This document shows, in pieces, positions 57,713-64,000 of a stretch of 64,000 nt of DNA. The stretch is taken from the NCBI GenBank assembly GCA_020744425.1, contig JAGMUV010000004.1:3224001-3288000 (forward strand). Reading direction: 5' to 3'. Origin of the DNA: Dactylonectria macrodidyma (Eukaryota > Ascomycota > Sordariomycetes > Hypocreales > Nectriaceae). How positions within the stretch are numbered: the first letter of the stretch is position 1; each line of letters opens with the position of its first letter. The notes beneath the pieces were generated by a model. That model was not told where the DNA came from, did not search any database, and saw nothing but the letters and a program-made list of their open reading frames with translations. Position numbers and translations under genes: made by a program.

Positions 57713-60700
57713 GCCATCCGTTGTCAACCCATTGCCACCCTCCACTACATTTTCGCTATCTACTGTTGTCTTATTACGGCGACTCTTGTGTAATACCCGC
57801 GGCCTCACTTGGGGGGGTTCAAACCCTTCTAGGCGTGTGAGCCGCACCACTTTTTGTACTTTCTTGGTCTGAATTGGCAGTGTCTTTGATGGAGGACTTT
57901 GTTGGGAGGGAGAAACAAGGGACTGCCCTAGACGTTACTTGCACCTGTCGGGCCCCGTGTTTTTGAAGGAGGGTGGTGCATGGAAATGCACAACACTATG
58001 TATGTACGGCTGTCGCTGTTGAGGAAATGACGATACCCCTTATCTAGTCGTTTTTCTGTTTAATTCTGCCTGCCTCTCGGTGTGATCTCTTGTATGTGTG
58101 ACTCGGACAGGTTCTGGGATTGAAGACTGGCATAGAAAGCAACAACCGAATTCCTGATATGAGAATGCATAGAAGGATCAACCACGATCTGATTAACCTT
58201 GCTATCAAACTGACATCAATGTTTGTTTGCTTGGTGCATTCCTGCGAAGGATTCTCAAGGCTATAGTTTGGATCTGCCCAGGTGACATCTCAGCAAACCA
58301 CGAACAGTTCCTTGTCTGTGGCTATGAACACCCAAGCATTACATTTTCTACAGTCGGCTATACTTAACTATTCACAATCTGAGTCTAGGTATACGAAATC
58401 ATCATGCCTACGTTGGACTTGGGTTGGGATATTGACATTAGATTGTATCCTGTACAACCCCGAAATCACCAATCGCAGCCGGTTCATCGCATGTCTTCAC
58501 TCTTATAAAAGTGATGTTGTCTCGGAGCACTCTCGATCATTACGCTAGGGCCGATGGCCACCCTCCGCTATAAACTTGACAATTCCGCCCGGAATAAATC
58601 CGCCCGAGCCCATGTTCTTCCCAAAGCCATCGTGGCAAAGCTTCCAAGTAGTAAAAATGGGAGAGCCGGAACTAGATCTGATTGGATGCATCAACTAAAC
58701 TGCCTCTGTGGCGGACATCAAGTTGCCGTTGGGCACCGAAGCCACAAGGCTGTCATAGTGAGATTACTATTTGATCGACACAGCAGCCACAAACGGAGTC
58801 AAGCATGCAACGGCCCCTGACGCGTCAGTATCATGTCTTCGTTTCGCATTTTTCATCTCTGATGGCTAACTAGCTTCTTTCATCTGAGAATTCGGTAGTG
58901 GTGGTCAAAATCACCACGGCTTTCCAGGACGCGTTCATGCTTGAAGGCTGAGATCTACGTCGCAGCCTCCGGGAGCGAAGACGTCCCGGAAACAGTATTT
59001 TGAACCCACGTAACAACTTCCCCGGGAAGAACGTAGTCCGCAAGACTGGGAGAAGTTGCAGTCGGCATGTGCTTGTGACACATTTCCGAAGGTGGCTAGC
59101 TCATATGCAACTCAACCATCCCAGTTACAAACACAATACCGCTAGGTAGCGTGGGGGACGGGTACTCTACATCCAGATCGCCAAGGCTTCGGAATGTAAC
59201 CAAAGTACAAATGTTTATTCGGGTGTTGTTGCTGAGTTGTTCCGAGGCTACTGTACCGGCATGTGGGTTACTTCAATGCCGAGGGCCTTCGCCACGGTAC
59301 TAAACTGAAACTACAAAGACTACAACTATGTTTCGGGTTCTATCTTCATAGACAGGAACCGCTCCGAGTATCCAATCGACACTATAAGCTTAGGAGATAG
59401 ATCCAGAACAATAACAGTGCAACGTTCATTTGTTTATGTGTCGAACACATACACAAGCTCTTCCTCGAACCTCCTAGGGTCGGATTCCTGAAACTTTTCG
59501 AGGTCGCTCGATGAGAAGAGCGGGGAGAAAGACAGAGGAGGATGTTAGATGAAACGTAAGTGACAGTACGATTTGATAGTTTCAAATGTCACCGGCAGGG
59601 CATACATCCGAATGCTGGCAACCCCGAGCTGGGCTGGGCAAATAAATGGGGATTTGGAGATCGACTAGGCCCTGAGACATGATAAATGTGGAGAAGCAGG
59701 ACATGGCATAATTGGGCGTTTGATTCAAAATGACTTGAAGTGTTTCGAGGGCTGTGAACCATGCGTCACTGCGTGCCAGTTCTCCTGCAATACCGACCGG
59801 CTCACAACAGTGCATAGATACATAAATGTGCGACGGACAGACCCAGTTCAAAGGGTACATCTTGTCCACTAGTCCAAGTCGGGCATCTCGTCAACCAGCA
59901 TGCATTTTGAAGTTTGAACCTCCCTGTCCTGCTTGGGAGACATACTGGAACTTTTTATCTTGAAAGCGTGGTTCAACATGGTAGAAGACTATCTTGACAA
60001 CCCAAGACTGTCAACCGCAGCAAAACCCTTTGAAGCAGACATGGTAACCTCTCTTCCTCCAATGACAGGTTTATACAAACATTCAACGTTCCTCGCTTGA
60101 ATATGCAGGCGATTCAAGCTCAGCTTTAGAGCCACGCTTTCGCTTCGGGTTATTCTCCATTACAAGGGCGGTAATGTTTGTTCACAGCAGCCCTGGTCGG
60201 ATGACGCTGGAGGTGAACGAGGGTAGGTATTCAACGTCCCAATCGGGAAAGCCATGATCGATTACGTCATTTCCGTCACGACTCCAGCGTCGTATCGAGA
60301 TGTATTTGCTTCTTTTTCATCAACCATGTCCAGATTCATTGCCCCAGGCTCTATTAGAAACAGCTGGGGGTTCGGGAGCGTCAATTAGATTAGCAGCAGA
60401 AGCGTGTCTGCGCTACTACCATGACAACTATCAATATGATGAATCAGTTCAGAAGACAGCCAGCATCTGTGCCTCTAATTCGAAAGATAGGTATTTCCGT
60501 GTCAGCGTGAAGATTGCAGCACTAGATTACAGATTAAGTGACACGATTGGTCGATTTTAATATCAACTGAGCATTTTGGAAAGATAATGGGCAGGTAGTG
60601 GAACAGTCCCATGGGAGAAAGGTACATGTCGTTCTAACCCCATCCATATTTGCCTGGGCTGTGATTACCGATTCAACATATCGAGACAGCTACGATACCC

Positions 60701-61523
60701 ATGGCAGGCATTTCCCATGTAAATTCAGTGATACCCAGCGTTCAGTACAGATAACAGTATTCTATGCCACGATATGAGCGTTTGGGGGCGTCCGGCAACA
60801 GGGGATGGAGGAGAACGTCACATGACAATCCCAAAGATGATATGACAGGTGAGAGTTAATTTTGACTGTCGATTTCCGACTGTTGACTTTGAGACCATTT
60901 GTGTAGAGGTGGGCACAGCCTACTTTAGTGGTGTGTGAGATTCAGTCGGTGCATGTCTGATTGCCGCGGTCTGACGGAGGCTTCGGGGGCGATATCAGGA
61001 TGCTTGGCTTAAGTAATTGACATGGGCGATCATTGGAGATTGTCTGAACAGTTCATTTACCATTTGAGCTCATCAACTGACCGGGATACTCCTGGCAGGA
61101 AGAGCATCATGGATCAATGGATGGCAAGAGTTGTGAGTGGTGGCATGTTTACAGCGTTACACTGCTGGACGAGGTTCCCGCTCAATACGCAGAAATGCGG
61201 GAGACAGTAAACATGGCACACCAAAAGCCTCCCCAACACTATAATAGCTACATCCCCCGCTAATACAACACTGATTTAGTCCCAGAGGGCTTCATAAAAA
61301 ATGGATAAAATCATGCTAATGCTATTCGATCTGATTACTTAATTTATTAGGATTTTTCTTCTCTTTTCAAAATTCGGTATTGCTTGGTGAGGGTGAAGCC
61401 GACTCTTGGTGTGCCATGTTTTCTGTCCCCCGCTTGCCAGGCCACGCAAGCAAGCAATTAAGCTTTTAGCATGGCAGCGGACTGCGGCAGCGCGCCGGAA
61501 GCCGTTGCGCCGTCATGTCCGTC

Positions 61524-61547
61524 GGGGGGGGGGGGGGGGGGGGGGGG
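61524..61547. repeat. G24 homopolymer
   Basis: Twenty-four consecutive G on the plus strand. It is able to form quadruplex structures and is prone to length error in sequencing. Confidence 0.85.
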
Positions 61548-61785
61548 TTTATCAGGTACAACAGAAAACCTATTGGGAGGCGGGGGCAGAAGAATACTAC
61601 TGTACTGCCGGCAGATGGACAGCGAATAATGAGCAAAGGAATCAGTGTGACGCGGGGTCCGGTGCATTTTCTTCCCCCGAGTAAGACTTGTAAGACTTGT
61701 AGGTGGACGGCAATGGGATGCTTTTTTTTGGGGGTGCTCGCCGAGAAGTGGCGGCGGACGGATCCAATGGGGCGAATCGGCGAGC

Positions 61786-61799
61786 AAAAAAAAAAAAAA
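61786..61799. repeat. A14 homopolymer
   Basis: Fourteen consecutive A on the plus strand, about 240 nt after the G run. Confidence 0.8.
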
Positions 61800-62504
61800 G
61801 GGCCCAGCCCATGACGTAGCTCTGGGTCCTCGGATCTTCGGATTCTTCAGAGTCTACCGAATGGGGGTATTTGGGCGACGCCTGGACGTCATCATCCCTG
61901 ATCAGCGCCCAGCGATGACATCCAACACTTTTTTCCCTGGTTCGCTCCCACTAACAACAGAGAGAGAAAGGAGGCTGTTTGGTGGCTCCTAGGTCTACGT
62001 CCACTGAAAGTGTAAACCGGCTGCTGGGTTGCTCTAGGTACAGTGCCAAAAGCCCACCCGATCCGGCCTGCAGGATAGAGCGCTTAGTTAGACGGGCTGT
62101 GGCATGTTGCACGACGATGATGATGATTTTCGATACCGGCTTGCTGGTCGCTCTTTAATTAGACTAGATACAGCTACATCACTGGACGACTCAAAGCTGT
62201 TTGTCCCACCTGATAGCCTTAAAGCTGCTTGAGCTCCGGGCAATCCGCCACCACGACTATGACCATCTATTGCGTTCCATCTTTCCATCTCCATCATCCA
62301 ACCTTTTCCCATTTCCTCCCAATCTCTCCATCTACATTCTCTCTGTTCTGCGTATCACGATCCCCACGTCACGATCCACGCATCACATCTCGCAGTCCCA
62401 ACATGAACTGGTTTCTGCCCTCACTAACCAACTAACCACCTCACAAACTTCTCGCCACCTCCCCATTTCCTCCTCATCAACCACCTGCCGCCGTTTCATC
62501 GACA

Positions 62505-63758
62505 ATGCCTGAGGTGCGTCGAGGAAGCACCTCGCAACTCAAATCCGACTCGGCCCTCTCCTCCACCGACGCCACTCCCACGGCCGGTGCCGTCAGGTTC
62601 TCAACCCAGTCTTTAAGATCGCCCACCAACGCGGTTCGCTTCGACGAGAACCTCGAGGAGGCGCCGCCGCGACGAAACACCATCGGTCCCGAAACCTCCG
62701 ATCAGCCCCGTCGAAGCCTCTCCTACGCGCAACGGCCCGTTGCTGAGGCATACTACGACTCGCGAGCCGGTACCCACACAGAATGGGAGCGCCGCGGCAA
62801 GACTCTGCAGGAGTACTATGACAGCAACCCCCAACTTCTCCCCCAGCTGCCCTTCACGTGGCATCATGGCCGGAAACGCTGGAGGCTCTTCATCTTCGCC
62901 TTTCTCGTCTTCGTCGATGCCTCTGCGGTGCCCATCGCCCTGTATTATGGCATGCACTACGCCGGTGATGTTGAGGGCTGGATCATCTTCGCCATCGTCA
63001 CCACCATCTGGGGAGGGCCGACATATCTCGAATTCGGCATTCGCACCTTGCGCCTGATTAAGAAGGAAAGGTTCTATCGTCCGTTGGGGAGCACCAGCCG
63101 CTGGTGTTTCGACATGCTGAATTGGGCGTCTGTACTCACCATCACCGTTGTCACGGCGCTCTTCATCGTGGGGAGCGCTCCCCATATCGTCTGGCTGAGA
63201 GTTCTCTGCATGCCTGCCCCGGCCATTCTCTACTGCCTCGGCGGCGTGCTCGCAGTAATCACCCTCTACCACCGGATGGAATGGCCCGCTCCCTTCCGTT
63301 TTAGCTCGACGGACAAGGGAGAGAAGGTAGGAGGATCTGTAACTCGCAGTCTGCATGTCAAACTGGACTAACCGTAAACTCAGGTGCTCCCAGGCGTGTA
63401 CTACTTCATCGAAGACGTCGTCGCAGTCAACGCCGGTGCCGGCAGGCCCTACCGCGAAGCTCTCGCAGCTCGATATAACGCAAGCCCTCGCTTCCGCCGA
63501 ATGCTCTATGAGCAGTCTCTGTTCTGGTCGATCCCGTCGCTAATTCTCGCCGTCCCCCTGACCGTCATCGCCGTCATTCCCCCAGTGCCTGCGACGGCGG
63601 CATACGGCATATGCTGGGCGGTCCCCTTTCTATGGGCAATTTTGTGGGGGATCATCACGATAAAATGGTGTAAGAGAGATATGGTCCGAGAGAGGTTGGA
63701 ATGGGAAGCAGGCGAAAAGACCCCGTCAACGAGTGGCACAGCGTCGGTTACGGTATAG
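62505..63758 (+). CDS. Multi-span membrane protein, function unknown
   Basis: Exons are 62505-63326 and 63384-63758 (57-nt intron, GTAGGA donor, GGACTAAC branch, ACTCAG acceptor), giving 398 residues. About 120 soluble residues rich in Ser, Arg and Pro lead to at least six hydrophobic spans: LFIFAFLVFVDASAVPIALY, GWIIFAIVTTIWGG, WASVLTITVVTALFIV, ILYCLGGVLAVITLY, SLILAVPLTVIAVIPPV and ICWAVPFLWAILWGIITI. Between spans lie basic loops (RTLRLIKKERFYRP, KWCKRDMVRERLEWE). The segment LPGVYYFIEDVVAVNAGAGRPY after the intron looks conserved. I do not recognise a named transporter family; similar unnamed proteins are common in filamentous ascomycetes. Confidence 0.85.
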
Positions 63759-64000
63759 ATGGAGTGAGCGAATTTGCCTCGATTTTTTTCCTTATGCACA
63801 CGGGCGACCATTGTGATCGCGATGTCCGGATTGATGATACTGCCATGAAGAAAACGAATCATGAGCTATTCCCCAAAATAGAATACCACTTACGCGTTTG
63901 CTTCCTCTTTTCCCGTGCTTGCGTTCTCTTGGTCCAGATCGATGACATCGATATCGTGGGGCTCAATGCGACGTTGACTACCCTAGAGTTTAAGTGGTAC
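63759..64000. other. 3' flank of the membrane protein gene
   Basis: Short terminal stretch; nothing recognised. Confidence 0.4.

Larger units (their letters stand above)
57713..62504. other. 4.8 kb gene-poor region
   Basis: No gene is supported. A minus-strand open frame at 59582-59869 (95 codons) has mildly protein-like sequence but no start, splice or domain support. Homopolymer runs lie at 61524-61547 and 61786-61799. The last 300 bases are C/T- and A-rich leader for the membrane protein gene. No transposon ends, tRNA or rRNA were recognised. Confidence 0.45.

Noticed and set aside
57805..57840. T-arm-like GGGTTCAAACCC suggesting a tRNA
   Set aside because: No A-box or acceptor stem upstream; it sits in the 3' flank of the coiled-coil gene.
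59582..59869. 95-codon minus-strand frame with mildly protein-like sequence
   Set aside because: No ATG with upstream promoter features, no domain, and adjoining frames are closed; at best a decayed exon.

Overview
The window looks like euchromatic chromosomal DNA of a filamentous ascomycete, most likely a sordariomycete. The evidence is short spliceosomal introns (about 50-160 nt) with GTRAGT-type donors and CTAAC-type branch sites, pyrimidine-rich leaders before start codons, a solitary dispersed 5S rRNA gene, and protein architectures typical of this class (Ufd4, Not4, Zds, TOK channel, DUF2433-type phosphoesterase-like protein). Genus and species cannot be fixed from the sequence alone. 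No complete transposon, CRISPR array, viral gene or secondary-metabolite cluster was seen.

Left third (1-22 kb): the 3' part of an acidic disordered protein (+), a Ufd4/TRIP12-type HECT ubiquitin ligase (-), a 2.8 kb non-coding stretch, the mitochondrial branched-chain 2-oxoacid dehydrogenase E1 alpha (-), a 61-residue membrane microprotein (+), the ubiquinone methyltransferase COQ5 (+), and a DUF2433 phosphoesterase-like protein with an RGG tail (-). A gene-poor 4 kb stretch follows.

Middle (22-43.6 kb): a Zds-family PP2A regulator (+), a 5S rRNA gene (+), a STAND-N-terminal-domain gene that appears broken by a frameshift and an in-frame TAG (-), a small orphan gene (-), the complex I 30 kDa subunit (-) divergent from the CCR4-NOT ubiquitin ligase NOT4 (+), a second long open frame that is probably the C-terminal half of NOT4 (+), a TOK-type two-pore potassium channel (-), a tRNA-like polymerase III-style relic, and an alpha/beta-hydrolase-fold protein lacking the usual nucleophile serine (+).

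Right third (43.6-64 kb): a Pro/Ala-rich protein built from frame-neutral exons (+), the PP2A activator PTPA (-) divergent from an AT-hook nuclear protein (+), a 1179-residue coiled-coil protein (+), a 4.8 kb gene-poor stretch with long homopolymers, and a multi-span membrane protein (+).

The genes are mainly housekeeping and do not form one pathway. Themes recur: three mitochondrial proteins (BCKDH E1 alpha, COQ5, complex I 30 kDa), two ubiquitin ligases (Ufd4, Not4) and two PP2A regulators (Zds, PTPA). I did not find a clearly new multi-gene system. The items most worth checking are the NOT4 split locus, the decaying STAND-type gene, the divergent 5S gene, the hydrolase-fold protein with an altered nucleophile elbow, and the tRNA-like element near 41.7 kb. 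Exon boundaries were set by hand from splice consensus, reading phase and family similarity; all were frame-checked but none is backed by transcripts.
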